64,000 nucleotides of DNA from UBA1081 sp045535305 (GCA_045535305.1 JAZSLJ010000034.1:1-64000), one strand, 5' to 3'. Numbered from the stretch's first letter, positions 50,731 to 59,042 are shown. The notes: generated from the sequence alone by a model not told the origin. Made by a program: numbers and translations.

Positions 50731-51407
50731 AAGTTAAAACCTGCCTTTTCCGCTTTTTCAAGAAGCAGTTTATACTTTTCTGCCCCTCGTGTATCGTTAC
50801 TCTGCAAAAGCCCCTGACAGCGTGATTTTAAAAATGAATACTGTCTTTTTATATATGCCTTATCCGTTTCGGTCAAAGGTTTTATCTTATCACCGAAAAG
50901 ATAATAAAAATCGTCCCTCTGCACACATTCACCGCTGTAATATGCACTCATTACAATGTAATTTTTGCCGTCATCACAACAGGTTTTTTCTGCATCTATG
51001 TAAAATCCGTTTTCTGCAAGATACTGTCTTACGTCCTGTGAATGTGTCATAGGCTGAAGCACAAGATGCATATCCTTATGCTTTATCCATTCTGCTTTTT
51101 TAAGAATATCCGCAATAAGATTGCCGCCCATACCGCATATTATCAGTTCGTCAACATTCTTCGGTATGCTATCGAGTCCGTCTGAAAGGATAAGACGAAT
51201 ATACTGCTGTAAATCATATTTTTCAACAGTTTTTCTTGCATTATCAAGAGGTCCCGGGGCAATATCCGCGGCTATTGCGTCATCTGTAACCCCCGACATA
51301 ACAAGAAATGCCGGCAGATACCCATGATCGGTGCCGACATCTGCTGTGATACGGCCTGCCCTTACAAAGTCGGCAGCCGTTTTCAGTCTGTTGGTGAGCT
51401 TTATCAT
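50727..51407 (-). CDS. trmK: tRNA (adenine-N1)-methyltransferase TrmK
   Basis: TrmK methylates A22 in tRNAs with SAM. The 226-aa protein has the SAM loop TADVGTDHGYLPAFLV, the acidic AADIAPGPLDNA and the catalytic-region motif ICGMGGNLIADIL, a pattern specific for this family. It overlaps both neighbours by 4 bp (ATGA), in an operon with nif3 and rqcH. Confidence 0.94.
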   Translation of the reverse strand: MIKLTNRLKTAADFVRAGRITADVGTDHGYLPAFLVMSGVTDDAIAADIAPGPLDNARKTVEKYDLQQYIRLILSDGLDSIPKNVDELIICGMGGNLIADILKKAEWIKHKDMHLVLQPMTHSQDVRQYLAENGFYIDAEKTCCDDGKNYIVMSAYYSGECVQRDDFYYLFGDKIKPLTETDKAYIKRQYSFLKSRCQGLLQSNDTRGAEKYKLLLEKAEKAGFNL

Positions 51408-51598
51408 GCCTTGTGTGCATTAAGCTTTGCAACAAGTTCATCTGCATCTACGCCGTGAACCATGCAAGCCTGCTCAATAGTTTCGTTTCTTGCGGAAGGA
51501 CAGCCTAAACAATGCATACCCATTTCAAGGAAATAGGGTGCAAGAGAACGGTCAGCATCGAGAATATCACCGATTTTTGTTGTTTTTGTAATTTCCAT
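51404..51598 (-). CDS. DUF1858-domain small redox-type protein
   Basis: This 64-aa protein begins MEITKTTKIGDILDADRSLA and holds the MHCLGCPSA motif, in which a CxxC pair is typical of DUF1858 proteins, often linked with hybrid-cluster proteins or sulfur metabolism. AGGAG lies eight bases before the ATG; an in-frame GTG three codons upstream is too close to the site. It overlaps trmK by 4 bp and lies 23 bases after the glycosyltransferase gene. Confidence 0.85.
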   Translation of the reverse strand: MEITKTTKIGDILDADRSLAPYFLEMGMHCLGCPSARNETIEQACMVHGVDADELVAKLNAHKA

Positions 51599-51621
51599 TT
51601 TAAACACTCCTGTATATAAAT

Positions 51622-52560
51622 TTATTTTTTTACGTTTGTTTTTGCAACAAGATATTTGGGTCTGTTTTTGACCTCTGTATATATTCTTGACAGATACTCG
51701 CCTGCTATACCGATACTCAGCAGTATAAGTCCGCCTACGATAATAACAGCATCAATAATGCCTGCAATTCCCAAACCGGCAGAAGCACCGTTAACACCTG
51801 TCAACACAAGAAGCACAACGGTATAAACAAAGCCGATAACCAATGAAAGCACACCCATATAAAGCGGGAATCTTAAAGGTGAAGATGTATAGCCGATAAT
51901 GCCGTCAATAGCATATTTTAAAAGCTTAACAAGCGACCATTTTGTTTCACCTGCGGCTCTTTCGCGGTTGTGATGAGGAAACCATTTTACATTAAAGCCT
52001 ACCCAACTGAAAATGCCCTTTGTAAAACGGACATTCTCATGCATAGCAAGAATGGAATCAATAACATTCCTGTTCATTATGCGGTAATCCTGAGCGCCGT
52101 CGTCAATATATGTTTCGGTAATTAAATTTACAACCTTGTAAAAGACACCCGAAAGAAAGCTCTTTAAGCCCTTTTCGCCGTCTCTGTCAACTCTTTTACA
52201 GGCGGCAACGTCATAGCCTTCTTCGTCAACTGCTTTGAGCATTTCGGGAATAAGGTCAGGTGAATGCTGCAAATCCGCATCGATAAAGCCTGCGTAATCT
52301 CCCGTACAATTTTCAAGCCCTGCAAGCATTGCTGCTTCCTTGCCGAAATTTCTTGAAAATGATATATATTTAACGCGGCTGTCTTTTGAGGCAAAATCTT
52401 CAATTATATTCTGCGTCGCATCGCGGCTGCCGTCGTTAACAAATAGCAATTCAATCTGATAATCTGTCAATGAATCCAGAACTTTTATCGTTTCGTTATA
52501 AAAAGCGGGTAAAACCTCGGATTCGTTATAACATGGAACAATAACGGAAAGTTTTTTCAC
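51622..52560 (-). CDS. family 2 glycosyltransferase, DPM1/GtrB-like
   Basis: The 312-aa protein begins with the GT-A fold (KLSVIVPCYNESEVLPAFYN), the nucleotide-binding FVNDGSRD and the metal motif DADLQHSP. A C-terminal pair of hydrophobic helices (residues 230-300) anchors it. Relatives transfer a sugar from UDP or GDP to polyprenyl phosphate, supplying cell-wall or surface glycan modification. The GTG at 52560 follows AAGGAA and gives the normal N-terminus. An extended -10 (TGATATACT, 52592-52584) may be its promoter. Confidence 0.9.
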   Translation of the reverse strand: MKKLSVIVPCYNESEVLPAFYNETIKVLDSLTDYQIELLFVNDGSRDATQNIIEDFASKDSRVKYISFSRNFGKEAAMLAGLENCTGDYAGFIDADLQHSPDLIPEMLKAVDEEGYDVAACKRVDRDGEKGLKSFLSGVFYKVVNLITETYIDDGAQDYRIMNRNVIDSILAMHENVRFTKGIFSWVGFNVKWFPHHNRERAAGETKWSLVKLLKYAIDGIIGYTSSPLRFPLYMGVLSLVIGFVYTVVLLVLTGVNGASAGLGIAGIIDAVIIVGGLILLSIGIAGEYLSRIYTEVKNRPKYLVAKTNVKK

Positions 52561-52633
52561 TGTTTTCACTTCCTTTTCAAAATAGTATATCATATCTTTT
52601 TATTAAAATAAATAGTTTTGCTAAATTTTTATA

Positions 52634-52662
52634 TTGACTTAATTTAATTTTAACTGTAAAAT
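52634..52662 (+). promoter_or_regulatory. promoter of small gene at 52682
   Basis: TTGACT (52634-52639), 17 bp, TAAAAT (52657-52662), 20 bases before the ATG. Confidence 0.65.
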
Positions 52663-52681
52663 ATTATTCGGTGATATTTTA

Positions 52682-53002
52682 ATGGGATTGTTTGATAAAT
52701 TAAAGAAAAAAAAGAAAAAGAAAAATGCTTCAAGAGGTCAGTTTGAAAGAATCGAGATAAACGGCAAAACTCTGCCCGTACTCAATTTTTATCTTTTCAC
52801 AAACAAAGACGAAAACAAGCGTTATATGGAATTGGCGTCATTTGAAGAAATGCCTGAGCTTCACTATTCCGAGGTTACAATGGAAGTATATCTCACCACA
52901 AAAAAGCTTATTGCAACGGGAGCATTTGTTGAAGCATTCAAAAAGGGAAAATTCAAGGTTTATAAATTTGAAATACTTGAAATAAACGAATACTATATTT
53001 AA
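52682..53002 (+). CDS. unknown 106-aa protein with poly-lysine start
   Basis: MGLFDKLKKKKKKKNASRGQ opens this protein: an MGLF start and an eight-lysine run that could bind membrane or RNA. The rest is a compact alpha/beta domain (GKTLPVLNFYLF, KFEILEINEYYI) with no motif I know. GGTGATATTTTA precedes the ATG; promoter and terminator flank it, so it is monocistronic. Confidence 0.7.
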   Translation: MGLFDKLKKKKKKKNASRGQFERIEINGKTLPVLNFYLFTNKDENKRYMELASFEEMPELHYSEVTMEVYLTTKKLIATGAFVEAFKKGKFKVYKFEILEINEYYI

Positions 53003-53032
53003 GCAGGTACTTTTTGGTATCTGCTTTTTTTT
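53003..53032 (+). terminator. terminator of gene at 52682
   Basis: GCAGGTAC (53003-53010), TTTTTG, GTATCTGC (53017-53024; one G-U pair), then T8. Confidence 0.82.
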
Positions 53033-53039
53033 GAATGGG

Positions 53040-53208
53040 AACAAATAATTTAGCGTACCGCAAAATTATTGTAGTTAGGAGTTAGGAGTGATGAGTTAGG
53101 AGTTAAGGAAGCCGCAAAGCGGCTTGGATTTAAATGGTTCAAAAGGCGGAGCCTTTTCCGCAACTCCTCACTCCTCACTTCTCACTCATCACTGATAAAT
53201 TATTGTTT
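53040..53208. repeat. palindromic element 5, variant interior
   Basis: A 169-bp element with ends AACAAATAATTTA (53040-53052; 11 of 13 matches to the family end) and a perfect TAAATTATTGTTT (53196-53208). Its arms consist of AGGAGTTAGGAGT-type units and their inverted copies, and its centre has CCGC/GCGG and AAAAGGC/GCCTTTT hairpins. Same ends as elements 1-4 and 6, but a different filling. Confidence 0.82.
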
Positions 53209-53217
53209 ATTTTTCTA

Positions 53218-53247
53218 TTGACAATTGAGCAGTCATTCAACTATAAT
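53218..53247 (+). promoter_or_regulatory. promoter of the metal operon
   Basis: TTGACA (53218-53223), 18 bp, TATAAT (53242-53247). An imperfect operator fills the spacer. Confidence 0.8.
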
Positions 53248-53275
53248 GATAATATACAGTTGAACAGTTGTTCAA
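53225..53275 (+). promoter_or_regulatory. two ArsR/CadC-type operators
   Basis: TTGAACA-GT-TGTTCAA (53260-53275) is a perfect 7-2-7 inverted repeat just after the predicted transcription start. TTGAGCA-GT-CATTCAA (53225-53240) is a weaker copy exactly between -35 and -10. This form (TTGAA/TTCAA arms) is typical of ArsR-family metal sensors, whose gene follows. Confidence 0.75.
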
Positions 53276-53300
53276 TCATTCAAACAACGGAGGTGCAATT

Positions 53301-53669
53301 ATGGATATACACAAACACAGCGAAATGTGCGACTGTAATGAGGTGCATACTGAAATTGTAGACAAAGTCAAAGAAGTTATGGAAGATACAGAGGTATTGT
53401 ACGCTCTTTCTGACTTTTTTAAAGTTATCAGCGACAGCACAAGAATCCGCATAATGGCGGCTCTTGACAGCGGTGAAATGTGCGTATGCGACTTATCTGC
53501 CCTGCTTGAAATGACAAAATCCGCAATTTCACATCAGCTGAAAATTCTGAAAGATGCAAAGCTTGTAAAATCAAGACGCGAGGGTAAAAACGTATTTTAT
53601 TCCCTTAAAGACGACCACGTTAGGCTCATTTTTGAAATGGGCATTGAACATATAAAAGAAATTGACTGA
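53301..53669 (+). CDS. ArsR/SmtB-family metal sensor, CadC-like
   Basis: The 122-aa repressor binds its operator until a metal such as Cd, Pb or Zn binds. It has an N-terminal CDC (C10, C12), the alpha-3 metal motif CVCDL (C61, C63), a recognition helix in TKSAISHQLKIL and an acidic/His alpha-5 helix (DDHVRLIFEMGIEH), a combination like CadC with both alpha-3N and alpha-5 site residues. ATG 53301 follows GGAGGTG. It likely represses its own operon through the two operators. Confidence 0.92.
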   Translation: MDIHKHSEMCDCNEVHTEIVDKVKEVMEDTEVLYALSDFFKVISDSTRIRIMAALDSGEMCVCDLSALLEMTKSAISHQLKILKDAKLVKSRREGKNVFYSLKDDHVRLIFEMGIEHIKEID

Positions 53670-53681
53670 GAGGTATTTATT

Positions 53682-53903
53682 ATGACTAAAAAAATTAAAC
53701 TTATTGACCTTTGCTGTGCAAACTGCGCCGCAAAAATTGAAGAAAAAACAGCTAAAATCGACGGTGTAAATTCTGTTACCGTCAACTTTCTTACAGAAAA
53801 AATGATTATCGACATTGACGAATCAAAAGCAGAAAGCATTTTTGCACAGATTGAAAAAATTGTTCATAAAATAGAGCCCGACGTAAAAATCGAAGGTATT
53901 TAA
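53682..53903 (+). CDS. stand-alone HMA metal-binding domain protein
   Basis: This 73-aa protein has the heavy-metal-associated fold with CCANC (metal Cys12 and Cys15), in place of the common GMxCxxC. Such domains are often fused at the N-terminus of the ATPase; here the domain is a separate gene one base before the ATPase start. It could deliver metal to that ATPase. GAGAGGTAT precedes the ATG. Confidence 0.9.
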   Translation: MTKKIKLIDLCCANCAAKIEEKTAKIDGVNSVTVNFLTEKMIIDIDESKAESIFAQIEKIVHKIEPDVKIEGI

Positions 53904-53904
53904 T

Positions 53905-55740
53905 ATGAAAAAAGATATTATCCTTTTGAGTGTTTCCGCATTTTTGCTTATAGGTGCGTTACTCGTACCCGAAGCATACGCAATTATACGGCTGATTCTG
54001 TTTATTACCGCATTCATATTAAGCGGTTTCCCCGTACTCGGAAATGCATTCAAGGGAATACTAAAAGGCAATATTTTCAACGAAAACACACTTATGGCGG
54101 TTGCGGCTATAGGTGCACTTTTCATCAAAGAATATTCCGAAGCAGTTTTTGTTATGATATTCTACCGCGTGGGTGAATTGTTTGAGAATTATGCCGTTAA
54201 AAAATCAAGAAAATCCATCAGCGAGGTTATGAATATATGCCCCGACTATGCAAACCTTGTAAAAGACGGCAAAACCGTAAAGGTTGACCCTGAAGATATT
54301 GCAATCGGCGATATTATCACCGTTGCGGCAGGCGAAAAAATACCTCTTGACGGTGTTATTCTTTCGGGCAATTCATATATTGACACCCGTGCACTTACAG
54401 GTGAATCCGTACCGCGCAGAGTGAGTGAAAATGATACTGTTTTAAGCGGCTGTATAAACTGTGAGGGCGTACTGACAATAAAAGTTACAAAAACCTTTGA
54501 GGATTCTACCGTAAGCAAAATTCTTGAGCTTGTTGAAAACGCATCCGCAAGAAAATCAACATCCGAAAAATTCATTACAAAATTCGCAAAATATTATACC
54601 CCCTGCGTGCTTATTGCGGCACTTTTGCTTGCGGTACTGCCACCGTTATTCATTGAAAACGCAACATTCGGTGATTATATTTACAGGGCGTTGTCATTTC
54701 TTGTTGTTTCCTGCCCCTGTGCGCTTGTTATCTCTGTTCCGTTAAGCTTTTTCGGCGGTATCGGAGGCGGTGCAAAAAAGGGCATACTTATAAAAGGCGG
54801 CAGTTATCTTGAAATTCTTTCAAAGGCAGACACCGCAGTATTTGACAAAACAGGCACTCTGACAAAAGGTGTATTTGAGGTTCAGCAGATAAATCCCAAA
54901 GATTGCACAGGTGAAGAGCTGTTAAAAATTGCCGCATATGCTGAAAACATATCCTCTCACCCTATTGCAAAATCAATCATATCCGCATACAGTAAAGATA
55001 TTGATATTTCGCTTATCACACAAGCAAAAGAGATTGCAGGGCACGGTGTAAGTGCCGTTATTGAGGGTAAATCCGCACTCGTCGGCAACGCAAAGCTTAT
55101 GCAGATGAACGACATAGATTTTACTGCTACATCGGGCGGTACTGTGATTTATATTGCTGTTGACAATATTTTCAAAGGCAGTATTGTTATTGCAGATGAA
55201 ATAAAGGCAGATGCAAAAAAACTTGTTGCAAATCTTAAAAAATCGGGCATTAGCAACACGGTAATGCTTACGGGCGATATAAAAGCCACCGCAGATGAAA
55301 CTGCTGCAAAAATCGGTATTGATAAAGTTTACAGCGAACTGCTGCCCGGAGATAAGGTTGAAATTTTAGAAAAGGTTATGTTACAATCAAAGGGTAAAAC
55401 ACTTTATGTGGGCGACGGTATAAACGATGCTCCCGTACTTGCAAGAGCAGACGTAGGTATTGCTATGGGCGCGCTCGGCTCGGACGCGGCTATTGAAGCG
55501 GCTGACATTGTAATTATGACCGACGAGCCTTCAAAAATCGTTACCGCAATAAAGACGGCTAAAAAAACTATGAATATTGCAAAGCAGAATATTATTTTTT
55601 CAATCGCGATAAAGCTTATAATTCTTGTGCTTTGCTCACTGGATATAGTTGGTATGGGCGTTGCCGTTTTTGGTGATGTGGGCGTTATGGTGCTTGCGGT
55701 ACTCAACTCTTTCCGTTCATTATCAAATAAGGAGATATAG
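53905..55740 (+). CDS. P1B-type heavy-metal exporting ATPase (Zn/Cd/Pb type)
   Basis: The 611-aa pump lacks an N-terminal HMA domain. It has the actuator TGES (165-168), the transmembrane CPC motif (C270-P-C272), phosphorylated D314 in DKTGT, the HP motif (SSHPIAKS) and the hinge GDGINDAP. The CPC motif and the ArsR sensor fit CadA/ZntA-type export. Six or more membrane helices are present; the first two of a normal P1B pump are short. Spacing to the HMA gene is one base and to nfo 3 bases. Confidence 0.93.
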   Translation: MKKDIILLSVSAFLLIGALLVPEAYAIIRLILFITAFILSGFPVLGNAFKGILKGNIFNENTLMAVAAIGALFIKEYSEAVFVMIFYRVGELFENYAVKKSRKSISEVMNICPDYANLVKDGKTVKVDPEDIAIGDIITVAAGEKIPLDGVILSGNSYIDTRALTGESVPRRVSENDTVLSGCINCEGVLTIKVTKTFEDSTVSKILELVENASARKSTSEKFITKFAKYYTPCVLIAALLLAVLPPLFIENATFGDYIYRALSFLVVSCPCALVISVPLSFFGGIGGGAKKGILIKGGSYLEILSKADTAVFDKTGTLTKGVFEVQQINPKDCTGEELLKIAAYAENISSHPIAKSIISAYSKDIDISLITQAKEIAGHGVSAVIEGKSALVGNAKLMQMNDIDFTATSGGTVIYIAVDNIFKGSIVIADEIKADAKKLVANLKKSGISNTVMLTGDIKATADETAAKIGIDKVYSELLPGDKVEILEKVMLQSKGKTLYVGDGINDAPVLARADVGIAMGALGSDAAIEAADIVIMTDEPSKIVTAIKTAKKTMNIAKQNIIFSIAIKLIILVLCSLDIVGMGVAVFGDVGVMVLAVLNSFRSLSNKEI

Positions 55741-55743
55741 GTT

Positions 55744-56571
55744 ATGTTATATATTGGATGTCATTTATCAGCATCAAAGGGCTTTCTTGCTATGGGCAAG
55801 CAGGCTCACGCAATAGGTGCAAACACTTTTCAGTTTTTCACACGTAATCCCAGAGGCGGTGCGGCAAAAGCTATTGATGAAGCAGATGTTAAAGCATATC
55901 TTGAATTTGCAAAGGAGCATAATTTCGGCAAAATAGTAGCGCACGCACCCTACACTCTCAACGCCTGCGGCAAAGAAGAAAGAGTAAGAGAATTTGCATT
56001 AGAGACCTTTAAAGATGATTTGCTCCGTATGGAATACGTACCCCACAACTACTATAATTTTCATCCGGGCAGTCATGTAGGTCAGGGTGAAGAAAAAGGT
56101 ATTGAACTGATTGCAGACGTGCTCAATCAGGTACTTTTTTCCGAAATGACAACAACCGTTCTGCTTGAAACAATGGCAGGCAAGGGCAGTGAAATCGGCA
56201 GAAGCTTTGAGGAAATTAAAGCAATTATTGACCGTGTGGAGCTTAAAGATAAATTGGGCGTGTGTCTTGACACCTGTCATATTTCCGATGCAGGTTACGA
56301 CATAATCAATCAACCCGAAGCCGTACTTGATGAATTTGACAGGGTGATAGGAATTGACAGACTTAAAGCAATCCACCTGAACGACAGCATGAACCCTATG
56401 GGCGCACATAAGGACAGACACGCAAAAATCGGCGAAGGACACATAGGCTTTGATGCACTTATGAAATTCATAAAAATGCCGCAGATTGACGGTTTGCCCA
56501 TAAATCTTGAAACACCCAATGAAATCGACGGCTACGCAGAAGAAATCAGAATGATTAAAGAAGCATATTAA
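55744..56571 (+). CDS. nfo: endonuclease IV
   Basis: Endonuclease IV cuts DNA at abasic sites using three zinc ions. The 275-aa protein has the metal ligand motifs HLSASKG, HAPY, NFHPGSHVGQG, CLDTCH, HLNDS and DRHAKIGEGHIG. AAGGAG lies before the start and only 3 bases separate it from the ATPase stop, so it is co-transcribed with the metal operon. The link between a zinc-dependent repair enzyme and metal efflux is an inference from position. Confidence 0.96.
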   Translation: MLYIGCHLSASKGFLAMGKQAHAIGANTFQFFTRNPRGGAAKAIDEADVKAYLEFAKEHNFGKIVAHAPYTLNACGKEERVREFALETFKDDLLRMEYVPHNYYNFHPGSHVGQGEEKGIELIADVLNQVLFSEMTTTVLLETMAGKGSEIGRSFEEIKAIIDRVELKDKLGVCLDTCHISDAGYDIINQPEAVLDEFDRVIGIDRLKAIHLNDSMNPMGAHKDRHAKIGEGHIGFDALMKFIKMPQIDGLPINLETPNEIDGYAEEIRMIKEAY

Positions 56572-56574
56572 AAG

Positions 56575-56607
56575 CAAAGGGAACGCAGAAATGCGTTCCC
56601 TTTGTTT
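56575..56607 (+). terminator. terminator of the metal-nfo operon
   Basis: CAAAGGGAACGC (56575-56586), AGAAAT, GCGTTCCCTTTG (56593-56604), then TTT. The stem is 12 bp. Confidence 0.85.
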
Positions 56608-56610
56608 GAC

Positions 56611-56745
56611 AAAAAATAATTTAATGTACAATTTACAATGTACAATTATTGAATCATAAAAATCGGGTTAAAGGGCGAAGCCCTTTCCACCATTGTACAT
56701 TATACATTATACATTGTACATTGTTAATTAGATAAATTAATGCTT
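56611..56745. repeat. palindromic element 4 (AAACAATAATTTA ends)
   Basis: A 135-bp element with ends AAAAAATAATTTA (56611-56623; one mismatch) and TAAATTAATGCTT (56733-56745; two mismatches), TGTACAAT arms and central AAAGGGC/GCCCTTT. Its right end supplies the last two codons and the stop codon of the flavoprotein gene at 56737. Confidence 0.88.
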
Positions 56746-58065
56746 AAAGCAATCATTATAATCCTTAACCCATTTAAGCACTTTTTTACGGTTATAGTTT
56801 TTGGGCATAGCGGCTGTTACTGCCGTTGCCTTTGCAAGCTCAAGTCCCATTCTTACAACCTTTTTAAGAACGGTTTTATCATTTATAAGTCCTGTGAGCT
56901 TGATTTTTATATCTTCAAGGGACATTCCGCCGAGCATTGAAGCAAGATTTGTTGAATCAGCGCCGATTGTCATATCGTCTGCATTGAGAATACCTGTTTT
57001 GAATATATAATCAAGCTCATGTCCCTCAAGACGGGTAAGCATAAGCTTAACACAGGCAAGAGGTGCAAGACCGCTGCCTATCTTTTTATAAAATTCGGTC
57101 TGATATTTCCACAGTGTTTCTGCGCTGAAAGCGTTTTCCTTATCGGCAACAACCGCATCTGCAAGGATTCTTGCCGCCTTGAAGCTGTTTGCGATTCCCG
57201 AACCGATAATAGGTACTGTCATAAATGCGCTGTCGCCGATAGCCGCATAGCCGTCTGCAACAAGCACACCCAAAGGCTGACGCACGGGAATATTTACAAA
57301 CTGACCGCCGCGCTGAATTTCTGTGCCTATACTCGGATTTGATTCGCGAAGGTTAGCCATTGTTCTGTCAACCTCGTCCATATCAAAAGGCAAAAATCTA
57401 CCGATAAGCACGTCGGTATGTTCTTCTTCGGTTGCAACCCAGGTGATACCCAGCTTATTCTCATGAAGCATAAGCACCTTGAATTTATCAATATCATCAA
57501 CCTCGGCAGTTTTGTTCCAGAATGCTCTGTAAACATAAAACTGCTCATAGTCAATCGACTCATTCTGAACACCCAACGATTCGGGCAAAGCTTTTCTTAC
57601 GGGGGAATTCATACCGCAGGCATCTATAACCAGATCGCAGTATTCATCACCCTCTGATGTTGTAATACCAACAACTCTGTTGCCGAAAAGAATGGGGTCA
57701 ACGATTTCGCAGTCAAACACAAACTTAACCCCTGCATTTTCTGCCTTTTCGATGATATAATTATAAATATCCCTGCGCTCCATCTGTATTTCAAGCTGGT
57801 CAACGGGTGTATTCTGATGCAAAGCGGTTTCCATAGCAGGTCCGTAAAATGTCATATCGTGTTTGAGGTTGTAAAGCTCCTTTTCGGGCAATTCAAGCCC
57901 CAATGCTGTAAAGCCTTTTTTGTCAAAGATATCTGTCCAGTCGTGGCCCATATTTTCTATTGAATTCTTTTCATAAACGGTTACTTCATAGCCGTTTTTT
58001 GCAAGTAACATTCCTGCGGTAATACCGCCGTGGCCGCCGCCCGCAACTATTATCTTTTTACCCAT
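56737..58065 (-). CDS. FAD-dependent oxidoreductase, geranylgeranyl-reductase-like
   Basis: The 442-aa flavoprotein starts MGKKIIVAGGGHGGITAGML with the dinucleotide-binding GxGxxG and later shows the second FAD motif GYAAIGDSAFMTVPI, as in geranylgeranyl reductase and aromatic monooxygenase relatives. The substrate is not evident. ATG 58065 follows AGGAG; a TTG 15 bases upstream sits on that site. The C-terminal -Lys-His-stop is encoded within element 4. Confidence 0.83.
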   Translation of the reverse strand: MGKKIIVAGGGHGGITAGMLLAKNGYEVTVYEKNSIENMGHDWTDIFDKKGFTALGLELPEKELYNLKHDMTFYGPAMETALHQNTPVDQLEIQMERRDIYNYIIEKAENAGVKFVFDCEIVDPILFGNRVVGITTSEGDEYCDLVIDACGMNSPVRKALPESLGVQNESIDYEQFYVYRAFWNKTAEVDDIDKFKVLMLHENKLGITWVATEEEHTDVLIGRFLPFDMDEVDRTMANLRESNPSIGTEIQRGGQFVNIPVRQPLGVLVADGYAAIGDSAFMTVPIIGSGIANSFKAARILADAVVADKENAFSAETLWKYQTEFYKKIGSGLAPLACVKLMLTRLEGHELDYIFKTGILNADDMTIGADSTNLASMLGGMSLEDIKIKLTGLINDKTVLKKVVRMGLELAKATAVTAAMPKNYNRKKVLKWVKDYNDCFKH

Positions 58066-58156
58066 AAAAATTCTCCTCAAATCAAAGATGTTAATTTTAT
58101 GTTAACACAAAAATTTTAAACATTCAATATGAACATATTAAATTATATACACTCTG

Positions 58157-58186
58157 TTGACACAAGTCTGAAAAAAAGGGTATAAT
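58157..58186 (+). promoter_or_regulatory. promoter of nitroreductase gene
   Basis: TTGACA (58157-58162), 18 bp, TATAAT (58181-58186), 32 bases before the ATG. Confidence 0.75.
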
Positions 58187-58217
58187 AGATTATAATAATT
58201 TTTCGGAAGGTTTTTTT

Positions 58218-59033
58218 ATGAATAACATTACTCAGCAAATCAAAGCAAGAAGAAGTGTCCGCACCTATGACGGAAAGGCACTTGATGAAAGTACAAAAGA
58301 GAAGCTTCTGACCTTTATGGAAGATTTCAAAAATCCTTATAACATCCCCGTTGAGTTCAAACTTCTTGATGCAGAGAAAGACGGTCTTACCTGCCCTGTT
58401 GTAAGCGGAACGGATTTATATATAGGCGGCAAAATTGCATACAGCGAAAATGCAAACGTTGCTTTCGGATATTCCTTTGAAGCGATGGTGCTTTACGCAC
58501 AATCCCTGGGCGTGGGAACAGTCTGGCTGGGAGGCACAATGAACCGCCCCGCATATGAACAGGCTATGAAGCTTGCCGAAAATGAAATAATGCCCTGTGC
58601 AAGCGCATTGGGATACACTGCAAAAAAGATGTCATTAAAAGAGAGCATGATGCGAAAGGCAATAAAAGCTGATGAACGCTTACCCTTTGAAGAATTATTC
58701 TTTGACGGCTCATTTGACACTACCCTGACAAAAGAAAAAGCAGGCAAATTCAAAGAACCGCTGGAAATGGTAAGACTTGCTCCGTCAGCTGTAAACAAAC
58801 AGCCATGGCGGGTTGTTGTGGCAGATAATACTGCACATTTCTACCTCAGACGCAGTAAAAAATTCTCAGGCGAAAGCAAACTTGATATGCAGATGACAGA
58901 TATGGGCATTGCGCTGTGCCATTTTGAGCTGACCGCAAAAGAAAAGGGCTTGAATGTAACATTTGTGCAAGAGAATCCGAAACTTATGCTTAACGATGAT
59001 ACAAAATATGTTGCATCTTATACAATTAAATAA
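58218..59033 (+). CDS. nitroreductase-family protein, TM1586-like
   Basis: The 271-aa protein starts MNNITQQIKARRSVRTYDGK, typical of FMN-binding nitroreductases, with LAPSAVNKQPWRV in the second half. The length is greater than the 170-220 aa of simple family members and suits the TM1586-like type with two half-domains in one chain, forming an FMN site within one polypeptide. Substrate unknown. GGAAGG precedes the ATG. Monocistronic. Confidence 0.85.
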   Translation: MNNITQQIKARRSVRTYDGKALDESTKEKLLTFMEDFKNPYNIPVEFKLLDAEKDGLTCPVVSGTDLYIGGKIAYSENANVAFGYSFEAMVLYAQSLGVGTVWLGGTMNRPAYEQAMKLAENEIMPCASALGYTAKKMSLKESMMRKAIKADERLPFEELFFDGSFDTTLTKEKAGKFKEPLEMVRLAPSAVNKQPWRVVVADNTAHFYLRRSKKFSGESKLDMQMTDMGIALCHFELTAKEKGLNVTFVQENPKLMLNDDTKYVASYTIK

Positions 59034-59042
59034 ATAGCAAAA

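Noticed and set aside
53134..53361. ORF of 75 codons across element 5 and the metal promoter
   Set aside because: It runs through a palindromic repeat, the promoter and both operators, and has no ribosome binding site.
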